Source: Corythucha ciliata
Taxonomy: Eukaryota; Arthropoda; Insecta; Hemiptera; Tingidae
DNA length: 64,000 nt
NCBI GenBank assembly: GCA_038030265.1
Contig: CM075941.1
Span: 13,454,001-13,518,000 of the forward strand
Reading direction: 5' to 3'
Shown: one piece after another, positions 1 to 11,369 of the stretch
Layout: every line of letters starts with the position of its first letter
Numbering within the stretch: position 1 is the first letter of the stretch
Notes under the pieces: model-generated
Seen by the model: the letters and a program-made list of their open reading frames with translations, nothing else
Databases searched by the model: none
What the model was told of the DNA's origin: nothing
Position numbers and translations under genes: made by a program

Positions 1-1440
1 AGTCTACACGCCCCCCCCCCTCCTAATAGGACCATAAATGCCATAGATGCGCTTAGAAATAAGAAATTTTCTAGTGGTGCAATTCTCACGTATCAATCAA
101 GGGCAATACAATACAAACCGCGAAAGTCTCCTAGACCTCTCCCCCTCTATTCCTTCATGACTGGTACAAAGTGCCCCGCAAAAATTCAATGCCAAAAAGA
201 CACGTTTACTACTCATTAGGAGTGATTGAAAATGTGAGAGCTGCACACAAATACATCGTTGACGGGCATAAACTATCAAATATTAGTTTTTCTGAAGTTG
301 ACTGCCTAATCCTACGGTCCATCACTCTAACAGGCGCTTCATTCGTCAAATTAAACCATTCAAAAAGCGATAAACTGGTATAATTCATTCATTAAACAGG
401 ACCGTAGAATTTAGGTTGAACGTCAAAAAAAAAGTTTAGGCCCCTCGTGTTATATTACCACTTACCGACATCCTTACTCATAAATACTCCAAACACTAGG
501 AGACACCTGAAAAGAAAAACAGACAATTAGATTTCAACGAAAATATTTGGATAAAAAGGGGGTTAGTGGTGAGGGGGGTGTTAGTTATGGCGTGGAGGGA
601 GTGGGCGCATGATGTCTCGACCTGGAGAAGGATCCTCAACAACGAGTGACCTCTTGATTAGTGATTTCGTGCGTATGGGCAAGGTGCTGCTTTGAGAGCG
701 TTTGGCTTTGACAAAACAGGGACGTCTGCGTGGCTGCACTAAATGTAGGAGGAGGCGGGGGGCTAAGGGAACAAGCGAGCGCGACTCCTCTTGCAGAAGT
801 GCAAGTTTGGCACTCTTCTTCGATCCTTCCCTTTTTGAGCTTTCTGGGTGGGAGGGGGAGGATACGAAGGTTGTTAGGAGCCGAGTCTGGGGCATATGAC
901 AGAGAAACGCTCGATGCCCTTAATGCCCCATCAGCAGCACCTACAAGCTATGAAAGTAGTAATTGTAGTAGACATTTCCACATTCCCCCAACACTAACTG
1001 TAGCACACGAGAGCAATAGTCTCACAAGGCCTAGAGTGCGCTCAGACTAACTACTTTTTCCTAACAACATGGCCTTAAAGAGTTCCTTATTACAGCAATA
1101 AATTCAGGGACGCCCCACACCCCCACATCAGGGAACAGCTGTTCTCCGTACAGCTAGCCATAATTAGTAACAGCCTGAGCTCCTTGGCCCTTTGCCTTCA
1201 CCAGTGGTGACGGAAGGCAGCGATTGGTTCCTTACGACGATTTTCATTCCATCCGACAAACAAGGAGAATATAGAACAAATTTTCAGCTGCCCAGCAGAT
1301 TTTGTGGCTAATTATTCGTTGCAGTGCACGGGTGCTCCCGGGTATAATCCGTGCCGTATGGTATAGCTGAGGTGCTCCCAGAGCAATAATTATCCCCGGA
1401 ATTGGAAGTTTCCTGACAGCCGTCCACGAGAGCGCTCTAA
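1..1440. other. Gene-free stretch, nothing recognised
   Basis: No conserved protein, splice-flanked exon or RNA gene is recognisable. Short open frames at 581-1050 run on both strands, which is typical of non-coding DNA, and none resembles a known family. A run of ten C sits at the left edge. Confidence 0.5.
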
Positions 1441-1690
1441 GTCTGGCGTTAGCCGCAATATTGCAACAGTTGGGAGCTAAATATCCGCGAAATTGGAAGT
1501 TTCCTGCCTAATATTTAGGAAATTGCAAGTTTCAGGCCTTAAATAACTCGAAATTGAAATTTTCTGGTCTTTATTATAGCGAAATTTGAGTTTCGGAACT
1601 AATTGTAAGAATTTGCGAAATTAGATGTCTCTCGTTTCGTTTTCGCGTTAGGTTTCTGGACTATATTTTTCCACGAAATAGTGTAATGAG
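1440..1690 (+). repeat. F3 degenerate ~30-bp repeats
   Basis: Diverged tandem units contain the recurring words GAAATTGGAAGTTTCCTG and AAATTGCAAGTTTC at about 30-bp spacing, separated by a TTAATAT-like linker. The same family recurs at 2190-2430, 19240-19790 and 19930-20270. Copies are too diverged for a fresh satellite. It is not coding. Confidence 0.6.
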
Positions 1691-2189
1691 GAAGTAACAT
1701 AAAACATAAAAATCGCTGGAAACATTTTTTTTCGGAAGAAAATGACTAAATATGACGAGAAATTGAATATTAGTGCGTACATGATTGATTTCGATTTATA
1801 GCGAACTAATAAAACTTGCCAATTTTTTTTGTTACCTTAAACGGCCGGTCTGTGACTCGTGACGTGGTTAAGGGGTTATGACCCCTCCCACCCCTCCCCT
1901 TCATGCTGTTATCATGTCTTGCCCCTTCTTGTTTTTCCCATTCTCTTAAGTCCTATTGTTTGATTTGTGGAAAGCAATTGTGGAGGTCACACGAATGCTG
2001 TTATTACGTCATCAGTCTATCTAGCCTATTTCAAAAGGGTCCCGCAATACTTTTAAAAATAGATAAAAAAATATAGGGCCTAATTTTATTTGAACGGATC
2101 GTGTTTTCATGAGTTTTGGTACCCGAGCTATCACGACAGCATGATTTTGGAAAATGTGTTACTTCCTCAACACTTTGTAAATATGTGAT

Positions 2190-2430
2190 AGTTCGGGTCC
2201 AAATTTGAGCGAAATTGAAAGTTTCCTAGCTGCACTTTCGGGAAATTTCAAGTTTCGGGTATCTATTTTCGCGAAACCGCAAGTTTCTGGGCTTCTTTTT
2301 AGTGATTGTGGAACCCGGTCTAGTCGTCCAAATTTTGGCATTAGCCGCATAATTGCAGATTTGGGAGCCTAATACCCACGAAATTGGAAGTTTCCTGCCT
2401 GAATATTCGGGAAATTACAATTTAAGTCCT
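2190..2430 (+). repeat. F3 degenerate ~30-bp repeats, second block
   Basis: Units with GCGAAATTGAAAGTTTCC, GAAATTTCAAGTTTCGGG and GAAATTGGAAGTTTCCTG follow one another at about 30 bp. They match the block at 1440-1690. The DNA between the two blocks is AT-rich with no gene seen. Confidence 0.6.
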
Positions 2431-2835
2431 CTTTGCAATACGCGGTCCCATCCAATTACCAACCCCCTTACAAGCCGCGGGCTTAAGTGGTCGATTTTCA
2501 GGTCCATTTTTATTACCAGCTCCAGCCTCCATTAGGCGTCACCGAAAATGGCACGTTGTGCCTTATCGTTGGTTTTGGACGATTTTTCTCAACTCCAGAC
2601 ACCGAGGTCCACGTGCGCAGTGCTTTTCTGTGAGCAAGCTTACGGACAAGTCTACGCCTGAAATTGAGAAAAAACGCTAATTCCCAGTTTCTGTATGTCC
2701 TTAGGCTGCTAAAATTATGAAGGCACGCACACTTGCTGTTCTAGGGGCAATTACGCGGCTAAAAGTTCTAAAAAACGCTGATATTTTTGGCCAAAATTGC
2801 GAAAAACGCTCATTCGTGGCTACAATGGGGAAGTA

Positions 2836-3408
2836 GCATGAATCTCAGATTGGGGAGAATTGCATACCGATGATTTGACCCGTGAACTGAAGGATAACAA
2901 CGGAAGTTGCAACCCGATTGGTGCGTTTAAAGATTTAGAAAAAAATCCAAGTTCTTCAGGAGACGGCTTACTTGTGAAGCAGTTGGGGGAACTCTAAAAT
3001 TGTTTGTTTACAAATAACATGAAAAATTTCACCCCAGTAAACGCGTCTAAAGGCGCGTTTACACGGTTCAATCTCATTGCTCAATATGATGGAAAACTTT
3101 TCAATGAATGGCTCAGTCATAGAAATTTGATGGAGCAAGATCATTGAAAATATGTTTACACGTTTCAATTTGATTGAATCATTGAAATTGAGCCATGAGA
3201 TTGAACCGTGTAAACGCGCCTTAACCCTCTTCCCTGCGTCATACATTTCAATAAATACGTTTTGACGTAATCGAACCCCACTCAAAATTTTTAAAAAGTC
3301 GCTAAAAAAAACATCCTCAATTGATGTCAAAGTTTAATGGGAGCAATAGACTTGAGGAAGAGCCCTCTTTAAAAAACACAACTTTTGAAAAAAGTGCAAG
3401 TCCCCCAT
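2836..3408 (+). repeat. Segmental duplicate, copy A, carrying a MITE
   Basis: This segment matches 12718-13237 closely over its length, starting at ATGAATCTCAGATTGG and ending near the CCCCCATT word. Copy A holds a 171-bp MITE at 3051-3221 that copy B lacks. Copy B holds about 110 bp that copy A lacks. A dispersed repeat present twice would look the same as a segmental duplication. Confidence 0.8.
3051..3221. mobile_element. MITE with TAA target duplication
   Basis: The terminal inverted repeat starts AGGCGCGTTTACACGG and runs about 27 bp. The element is flanked by TAA at 3048-3050 and 3222-3224. The empty site is preserved at about 13035 in copy B of the duplication, which fixes the ends. 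A 3-bp TWA duplication is typical of PIF/Harbinger-type elements; that assignment is inference. There is no coding capacity. Confidence 0.85.
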
Positions 3409-3584
3409 TGAGAAAATGCGTCAACTCGTGGTTGCTGATACAACTTCCAGGCCAATTTTGAGAAAAAACGCTCACGCGAAGTTCTTCGGGCAAATCCACG
3501 TCTACAATGGAGGAAAAGCGCTAATTCACGGATAAAATTGAGAAAAGGCGTGATTATTCAGAAGTTTAATTTATAGGAGGGAAA

Positions 3585-3830
3585 ACAGCCAAATTGGGAT
3601 TGAAAGAGCTGAAGGCATGAAATTGAATTTTGGGATCGCCAAAGCGAAATTGGTTTTTCAGAAAGAGCCAATCCCGCAAAATTTGGTTTCCCAGAAAGAA
3701 CCAGAGCCTCGAATTTGGTAGTTTGAAGAAGGAAAGGATGATAAGGGGCCTCGAAGAGATTTCCCCCGCGGGCCCCGATTGGTGTAGGTCCGCCATGTGG
3801 TCCTGCTATTGACCTAATTGCTATAAGTCT
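3585..3830 (-). repeat. F2 degenerate ~32-bp repeats, short block
   Basis: Units carry GCGAAATTGG, GCAAAATTTGG and CGAATTTGG separated by GAAAGAGCC/GAAAGAACC words. This is the reverse orientation of the array at 25940-26750. A possible degraded piece of the SINE body follows at about 3832-3915. Confidence 0.5.
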
Positions 3831-3915
3831 GGGGCGAGCTGTGTCACACAAGCGCTCTCAGCTTCGTGTGAGCGTTCAACAAATCGCGCAGTGGTCGAAG
3901 TGCACTGCTCGATCG

Positions 3916-5440
3916 GGATGTGTCGCATGAAAGGGGAAAAAACATATTTTCTTCATCTCCTTCTGGTTCGATTGGTCTTATCCCCCTCCCTCGATCGTAA
4001 AATTTCTCAAATTTTTCCGCCCAGGGCTGTAGCCCCGGTAGTCCCCCGCCATCATGCGGTCCTGGATGACTGGGATCAAGTGTAGACGAAGTCCCCAACG
4101 TAATAAAATTAAATTCTCAAATTTCGAAAACTTATTCTCCACTGGGGTATTTTTATTTATATTCTTATACACGATTCAGGTGTTTCGGTCTGAGGGTGGG
4201 TTCATCAATCACCGGATATCTCACGGAATAGCTTTCCCTCGAATAACTTTACATTATTGTTTACAAAAATGCCCATAGCAACCAGACTTGTGGCACTTGA
4301 GTCAGGTGAGATGCTCCCCCACCCAGGCTAAAATGAGAGGGGGCCAATCGACCCCCTGCTCCCCCTTCCGGTTTCGCCGCCACTGGCCTTCACTGCGAAG
4401 CGCAGGACAAAAGACGGCAAGGTACTGGCACGGCAAAGGTAGCCAGTAGCCAGGAAGTGAATGCTCGAGAGCCCCTGGGTGGGGCGGAAAGCTGTGGGTG
4501 ATGGGTGAAAGATCAGAGGCACTTCTAAACACAGTCTACTCTTCCTTCACGCATCGCCAAAGCGAATGCGGGAAATTAAAATTTAAGTCCTCGTGACGGT
4601 CGATTGCTCGTGTCGAAGCAGAACCGCCCCACGACAAAAAGTTGAAAATAAAGAGAAATTAGAGGGGACCTCGAAGCGACACCTTTCCCATCGTCAAGCA
4701 CGGGCCTTGGCTATCTTCTACGGGTAGGGACCACTCCTCGCCTCACAGCTACACTTGTAAAACTCCTCACCGCCAAGCGGTCCACACCCGTAACATGTCA
4801 GCTCTTACCGGCTGGTATGGCCGACGTGGGGCCAGGATAACCATGATTTGCACGTACCGGGTCTTGTTGCGTCTTTTCAGTTTAATCCTGGCAACGTGAC
4901 TTACAAGGCATCAAGCCAGGGCGGGAAGAAGGCACACTCCTGGCACAAGTTATAATGGGGAGAAAGACGCCTCGGAAAAACAACCGAACCAACAAACAAC
5001 AAAAAGACGTCTCGTGTTCGAAAATTTCAATTAGGCTTCGACAGATTTCATAAAGCCGAGAGAATCCTACGATGAGACTAGGGGGTGTGGTACAGGCTTT
5101 CTTGCAAAACAAGTATCTGAGACTTTGCCTTGGATAGCTCGACTCCAAGGTAACAGGCGCGTAGCCGCCGTGGGGATTTCTTGGGGGGGGGGGGGGTCCG
5201 ATGTAGGTCTCGGTGCGTCGGCGGGAGGGAGGGTATTTCCACTCAATGCCTACTCTTTTCAGTTTTTAATTACATGATATTATTATTATTATCATTACTA
5301 GTATCATTATTGTGCGATATTATTCCAATGCGTGCGCGGAGGAATTCAAAATTTAAAGTCTCCTTCAGGAACCGGGAAATAAATCTGAAATTTCGGGGAG
5401 GGTCCGGACCCGGTGGACCCCCCCTGGCTAAGCGACTGCA
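3916..5440. other. Gene-free stretch, nothing recognised
   Basis: I see no conserved protein or splice-flanked exon. A run of twelve or more G lies near 5184. The short open frames here do not resemble any known family. Confidence 0.45.
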
Positions 5441-5450
5441 AGGTAACTAA

Positions 5451-5713
5451 AGTACGCGACACGAAATAAGGCGGGTGTGACTCATCGGCCCTCCCATGCC
5501 CTGTTGCCACCCCGTGCGATGTGGGTGGTGATGTGGGGTGGGGTTTTACGAACGCTCACCGGCTTACAGCTCTCCAAAGTGACAACGATGGGAGCGCAAC
5601 GTTGCCAGCTATGGGTGTAGACTTGAGCTTTTCATCGCATCTTTGGGACTATAATGCGCAACGTTGGTTTTTTAGTCGATGAGTCACACCCACCTTATTT
5701 CGTGTCGCGTACT
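5451..5713. mobile_element. MITE with AGTACGCGACACG ends
   Basis: The inverted arms of about 38 bp begin AGTACGCGACACGAAATAAG and are nearly identical at both ends. The interior of about 190 bp is non-coding. The target duplication is not clear (flanks ACTAA and ATAG), so the exact ends are uncertain by a few bases. The ends differ from the AGG-type MITEs elsewhere in this window. Confidence 0.75.
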
Positions 5714-6439
5714 ATAGTACATAGTTTAAGATCTGGGTGATTATACTGCAAAGAAAATGAGAGTCACTCTCATTATGACTATGACTGTTCCTGTGACGTC
5801 ATAACGAAAGACTACTCTCACTGGTCCTTGGAACGCCTGAGAGGTGTTACAAGGAACAGTGAATATTGAATTGTATGGGCAGCCATTTTGATAAAAAGCA
5901 GTCGAAATGACAGTTACCAAGGACATATGACGTCAGGGGAACAGTCAAAGAGATAGTGACACTCACTTTTTTTTACAGAACTGGGGGCCAGTAAAAACAA
6001 GAATGATGGGGTCGTTGAATGTCCTATTCACGGCTGTGGTAAAACCCCACGGACTCTTCCACCGATTCGAAAATTTGCTTCACTTGGGTCACAATTTACA
6101 AATTTTCGTGCTACCAACTATTTTTTCGTGGTGGACAGAGGAGGGGGGGGGGCTAAATCCCGGAGGATGAGGGCGTTCAGGGCCAGGGGAAACCAGAGTT
6201 GTTTAATTATCTTGCTAACTGTCGAGAAAGCTACGACATAATTTGCTAGTAGTAGTCCAAGAAATAAGAAAAAATATCGTAAAACAACAATGAAATATAC
6301 CGAGAAACAATTGTAAACAAATAAAATGTTTTCTGTAACATAAAAAATAAATATAAACAAACAAACAAATACAATAGCGAATAATAAATTAATAAAAAAA
6401 CAGTAGACGATGTTCCTTGTTCAGCCCCCCGCCAACCCA

Positions 6440-6860
6440 CAACCCCTTTAGTGCCTCGATGGCAGTCACAGTCACATAGATCCACGACTGTTGGAAAATC
6501 CCTCCGCAGTAAATCCACGGAAGCACAATGGATAAATAAAAACAGTTGCTATACAATGGGAATTAAAAAAGAAGTGGGCGATGTTCCTATCCGTTCAGGT
6601 CCGCATTAACCCTTCATTGGCCCCAATGGCAGCCCTCAAAACCTTTAATGTCTGTGCTTCAACTCTTTTAGTGCCTCGATGGCAGTCACATGGATCCTCG
6701 ACTATTTGACAGCTCCTCCGTAGCAAATTCTTGCGCAATAAATAAATACAACCACAATGTCTTGGGAATTAAAAAGGAAGTGGGCGATAATCCAAATCGT
6801 TCAGGCCCGCATTAACCTTCAACCCCTTCACTACAGTCCTCAAGTGTCCCCAAAGTGCAA
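6440..6860 (+). repeat. ~220-bp diverged tandem duplication
   Basis: The word GTGCCTCGATGGCAGTCACA occurs at 6451 and again at 6671. Both are followed by matching CCTCCG, AGCAAAT and GAAGTGGGCGAT words. A third, more diverged copy is visible around 7800-7900. No gene is seen here. Confidence 0.65.
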
Positions 6861-6902
6861 CCATCATCCCCTTTGTGCCACTTTCTGATGGTAAAAATCG
6901 AT

Positions 6903-7716
6903 AATTAAGCCAATGATTGTTCAAAACCACAATTTATTAAACAGCGACCACGGTTTCTTCCTTCGGTTATGTCATTTGTCCCACAGTTTGAGAATAGAGA
7001 ACTTGCCCTTTTTTTCTTTATTCGCTCATGGCGTTCTTTGATAGAAGTTTTCGAGAAAAGAGTGGGAAAAAGTAAAAAAAAAAAATGCGCGGGAAAATTT
7101 TTTAATCAATGTTTAAAGTAATGAGTTTCGCGATGGAGAGGGTTTTGACAGAAGTGACCTTGTGACGTCAATACAACTAGCGTGTTTCGGTTGGTTGACA
7201 GGCTTATCACAAGTAACCGAACCTGAACGCTGGGCTTCTGTGCTCTTCAACTGAGTATATATGTTTGAATTCAACAAGGAAAAAAACATTTTAGTGCATT
7301 TAATTTTTCAGACGAAATAGGACAAGAAATAGGAACGCACCACACCAAGGCAAAACAGCGAAGCAAAGAACGTGCAAGTAAGGTTCTATGATGGCTGCAA
7401 ATGCTGCAAGGATACTGGATGATGAAGATGGTTGGTGAGGATGGAATGGGGACGTGCCTGAGAGGGATTGGTAGGCGGTTCTGACGTCACATTCCCAACC
7501 CCCGCCCAAGTCGATCAGCTGGTAATTCACGGATATTTTAAAATTAAATTAAAAATCGCTGACTGTACTTATTGAGTTGCGGTTTTCACCATTCACTTTT
7601 GTTTTAGCACCACTCTCGAATGAGAACGAAAAAAATTGTTCATGCAAGTTCTCCTTTGTGATAACCACGGTCGCTGTTTAATTAATTGGTGGTTTTGAAC
7701 AATCGTTGACTCAATT
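6903..7716. repeat. Inverted-repeat pair, ~54-nt arms 708 bp apart
   Basis: The arm at 6903-6954 is the reverse complement of 7663-7716 with only a handful of mismatches, sharing words such as GATTGTTCAAAACCAC and TTAAACAGCGACC. This may bound an ~815-bp foldback or DNA transposon, but I see no transposase frame inside. Confidence 0.65.
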
Positions 7717-8103
7717 ACCATCCCCTTTGAGCCGTAGCGCGGAGCACTCTGATCGGTTGAAGCCCACAGCTCAGCTTTTTAAGGCTTGAATGCAAAGGCG
7801 GCTTTAGTGCCTTGATAGCAGGCCTCAACCCGTTTAATGCCTTGACGGCATCCACAAGGATCTGCGATTGTATGAAAGCCCTTCCGTAGCAAATTTTCGG
7901 GACCACAGGCCTCGGTTACGTGGACTTCGGTTAGGAAAACAGGACAGCCTTCTCACACTGGGTTCCACCCTGTTCGTTCCCACATGCCCAGAGCGAATAT
8001 AAAAAATGCAGTTTGTGAAATGCATAGCCATGATGATTATGAGCCTCTGGACGACAGATTGCTCTCTTGCGATCAAACTAAAAGCGTGTTTACCACTACA
8101 ATG

Positions 8104-8330
8104 GACTCCCCTCTGTTACAGACTACTCTTCAAGGGTCTCCCCTCTGTTACAAAATACTCTTCAAGGGACTCCTCTCTATTACATGCTACACTTCAAGGG
8201 ACTCCCCACTATTACAGACTACTCTTCTTCAAGGGACTCCCCCCTGTTACAGACTGCTCTTCAAGGGGCTCCCCTTGCTGTCAGAACAGTCTCTTCTGGG
8301 GACTCTAATCTGTCTCAGAGTTTTCAAGGG
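8104..8330 (+). repeat. ~32-bp tandem repeat
   Basis: About six to seven units contain CTCTTCAAGGG and CTCTGTTACAGACTAC. Units vary by small indels and substitutions. Overlapping open frames through this block are by-products of the repeat. Confidence 0.75.
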
Positions 8331-8694
8331 ACTCTCTTTCGCTGGAAGATACAGGAAGGGCGAAGGAAATCACGCCTGCAGCCATTGTCCTGGGCATCTT
8401 TTACTGACGAATCCGTCCACCACAATCACATCTTCGAAATAAAAAGATGTTTTTCGCATCCGACACCGAAATCTTAAGTGTGAAGGAGCGCGTTGGCCGT
8501 AGTGTATTTTTAGTATACTCGATACGGGAATCAGATAACGGCATTACTGTGAAAATGCCCCAAGTTTCGGTAGTGTCGTCGAAAGTGACGGCAGAGGCAT
8601 GTCTGGGTGATAGAAGGGGGAAAGGCATCGCTTATAAAACATCACAAATAATAAATACAAATATGTACAAAATTGCAACAAATGGAAAACTTAT

Positions 8695-9041
8695 AGGTCT
8701 GTTCGCGAAGCTACACTAGTTGGCCGAGGGTACACTCGGGCGCCCGAAAAGCGTTCGCGAGCAGACGAGTGTAGTTAGTGTAGCGAGTGTAGGGCGTTCG
8801 CGATGAGTTCAGAGCTACTCCGGGCTGCCCGAAGTTACTCCAAGTTTTTGTTATAAATTGATAACTCTTATCTAACATGCACAGGAGTGAGAAAATATCA
8901 CGACTGTTATGAATTTACACTGGCTGCTCTGAAAGCGTTCGCGTAACAAAAAAATCCTCGCTGCCCTCGCCTACACCAGCTACCCCAACCTCCCCTACAC
9001 CACACTACACTACCCTACACTTTTTCTCCGCGAACAGACCT
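8695..9041. mobile_element. Small inverted-repeat element, AGGTCTGTTCGCG ends
   Basis: AGGTCTGTTCGCG at 8695-8707 is matched by its reverse complement at 9029-9041. The subterminal regions are also complementary and rich in CTACAC/GTGTAG words. The element is 347 bp and non-coding. The target duplication is not obvious. Confidence 0.7.
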
Positions 9042-9049
9042 CATATGAA

Positions 9050-9980
9050 AGCACCAGACTTTGCACAATTCCATATTTGAGTCGAGCCTCCCACCAGTTT
9101 TTCCACTGGGATGGTAACAGGAGGGTGGGGATGCAAAAAACCCAAATGTATTTATAATACCGTGTCACACTTTTTCTGAACCTCTGAAGCAGCTTTGGAA
9201 GGTATCACAAGAGAACAATTTACAAAAATTCACCCCGGGAGTTTAGCTCATTGCCATCCCGACCCATTCCTCTATGATGATCTCCCGTATGATCTGATCA
9301 CGCTTGAAACCATCATCACGACGTTACATGGTCACTAGCAAGTGCGCCTATAACATCGCCAGTAGCGGGACAAGGCTGAACTGCCGGTTGGTCTTGCCGT
9401 TTGCAAAAACATAAATCAAAATAAAATCGTTTTTCGGATCATTTGACCGGGTCTTCGGGTGGGACACCGCCCACAATTACAGTGGGACATGCAAGGACGA
9501 CAGCAGATGGCAAAATTTTTACTCAGACATCGGATTATCTGAACTTTGCCTAGCAAGGGACATTTCATACGACTATCCGCGCGCCGAAAGAATGCCCCTG
9601 ACCAAAAATTTCCTCCACCCACCTCCTCGTATGATATACTGCCTCTTCTAAAAAAGATGAGCGACAACTGAGCAAGGAGGCACTCCACCAACCTGCAGAG
9701 GGGTAAGAGGAACCCCGTTCATCGAAGAGCCGAATGTTTTTGATACTGTAATACAAGTGTCACAATTCTTTTTTCAGGGGCATTCTTTCGGCGCGCGAAC
9801 TGTACTTGGATGCTCACCTCTTGGAATATCTCAAATCGGAAAGGACACTGAACAAATGTGATAGGATAAAATTGGAAAAATGGTAGGGGGGGGGGGGCTT
9901 GGATCATTTATCTGGCCTTAAGATATTTCAAGAGGCGAGCATCCGAATAGTAAGAAATTACCCTTGCCAGACATGTTGAC
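9050..9980. other. Gene-free stretch, nothing recognised
   Basis: No conserved protein or RNA gene is seen. A G-run of about ten bases lies near 9888. The short minus-strand open frames at 9416-9907 look random. Confidence 0.45.
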
Positions 9981-9986
9981 ACACAT

Positions 9987-10120
9987 CCGCACAAGCGTAC
10001 GATCTTCCTTTTTCATATTTCATCCCTAAAATAACTGTAAAACGCACATAAACGTTTACCTTGAAAATTTACACTCTTCCGACGACTTATTTAGGAAAGC
10101 AAGATCGTACGCTTGTGCGG
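9987..10120. repeat. Perfect 20-bp inverted repeat
   Basis: CCGCACAAGCGTACGATCTT at 9987-10006 is exactly reverse-complemented at 10101-10120 with a 94-bp spacer. It could be the ends of a tiny element or a stem. The surroundings are non-coding. Confidence 0.7.
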
Positions 10121-10310
10121 AATTCCCTGAAGATTTAAATGAGCCCTTGAAGTCCACGATTGGTGCAGAAATACGGCGGTAATTTCCGTAACGCGGAGTA
10201 GGCGAGGTAAGATTGGAGGGGGGTCGAGGAAACACATGTACAACTCCCCCTTAAGGAGGGAGGGGGTATTTGAAAACTTGAAATAACGAAGAAAAACTAA
10301 CAGAGCCTAA

Positions 10311-10531
10311 AGGCCTAATTACACCAACCGAGTTCTGGGCCGAGACCGGGCAGAGGCAAAACACATGTTATTCACTAGGCCGAATACTATCTGTGTTGAT
10401 TACACATGGGTTTTACTCGGTACGTGAAAATAGGCCTTAATCACCGCAGGCAGTACTCGGCCGAGTGAATAACATGTGATTTTGCCTCTGCCTGGTCTCG
10501 GCCGAGTTACTCTGTTGGTGTAATTAGGCCT
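10311..10531. mobile_element. Foldback MITE with ~75-bp arms
   Basis: The element begins AGGCCTAATTACACCAACC. Its two arms of about 75 bp are nearly complementary, so the single strand would form a long hairpin. TAA lies directly outside both ends (10308-10310 and 10532-10534). End motif and target site match the MITEs at 3051, 27466 and 62634. Confidence 0.85.
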
Positions 10532-10919
10532 TAAGTGCTACATTCTAGTTGAGGCTCTATTTACAAAAATACATAAAATATCACAAAAAAGACGAGGTGA
10601 AATGTTCAGTTCGGATTCCTGCGAGTTTTTACAACAAATAATACCAAAGCGAGAACAACATTTATCATACTGCGTACCACTTCCCCGCCCCATTTCTGCC
10701 ATGAGAATACGCTCATTTTAAGCGTAATTGAGACTATTTTCCAAACTTAAATTTACGTTTCAGTGCATCAAGAGTAGTGGATCGGGAACATGCAGCCCCG
10801 TCGAGAGGGAGGGAACACTGTGTCCCCGAGGCAGGCCTGTGGCCTCTGGGCGGGGGACCCGGATTTTAGAAAAGGAAGAACACAATATTATTATGAAAAA
10901 AAAGGAAAGCTTTACAAAG

Positions 10920-11300
10920 GTTGAAGCGCTCTGTGTTGGGAGCTTTACTGTGATATGTTGCTTTGCTGTAGTTGGACTTTCGCTGCGGTTAGACCTTTAC
11001 TGTGGTTTGGCCTTCTTTGTGGTAGGAGCTTTCCTGTGGTTGGAGGTTCTAACTGGTGTTAGAGCTTTGCTATGGTTGGACTTGTACAGTGGTTGACTCT
11101 TTTCTGTGGCTGGACCTGTGCTGTGGTTGGAGCGTTACTGTGGTTTGGAGATTTTCTGAGAACGGGACGTTATTGTGAGTGGAGGTTCAAACTGTGGCCA
11201 GAGTTTTTGCAGAAGGAGCTTCCTTTACTATGCTGGGCTGGGTCATCTTTGTGGCTGGAACTTTACTGTGGCCAGGACAGGCGTTGCTCTGTTTGGGCTT
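10920..11300 (+). repeat. F4 degenerate ~22-bp repeats (GTGGTTGGAGCTTTACT type)
   Basis: Short diverged units recur with words such as GGAGCTTTACTGTG, TGGTTGGAGGTTC and GTGGTTGGAGCG. The open frame across it (10728-11096) is a repeat artefact. The same family recurs at 17690-18300 and as a fragment near 56710-56780. The retrotransposon at 11370 lies at its right edge. Confidence 0.65.
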
Positions 11301-11369
11301 AAATAAAGTTTTTTTGTTGGCGTGGTCGTCTGACAACAGCCAACGGGCGAGGCGGTTGATATACCGGTC

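Noticed and set aside
3832..3915. Degraded SINE body fragment
   Set aside because: It shares GCGAGCTGTG and GCTTCGTGTG-like words with the SINE, but similarity is too patchy to call without an alignment.
7984..8477. Overlapping open frames rich in Leu, Phe and Gly
   Set aside because: Produced by the ~32-bp tandem repeat at 8104-8330.
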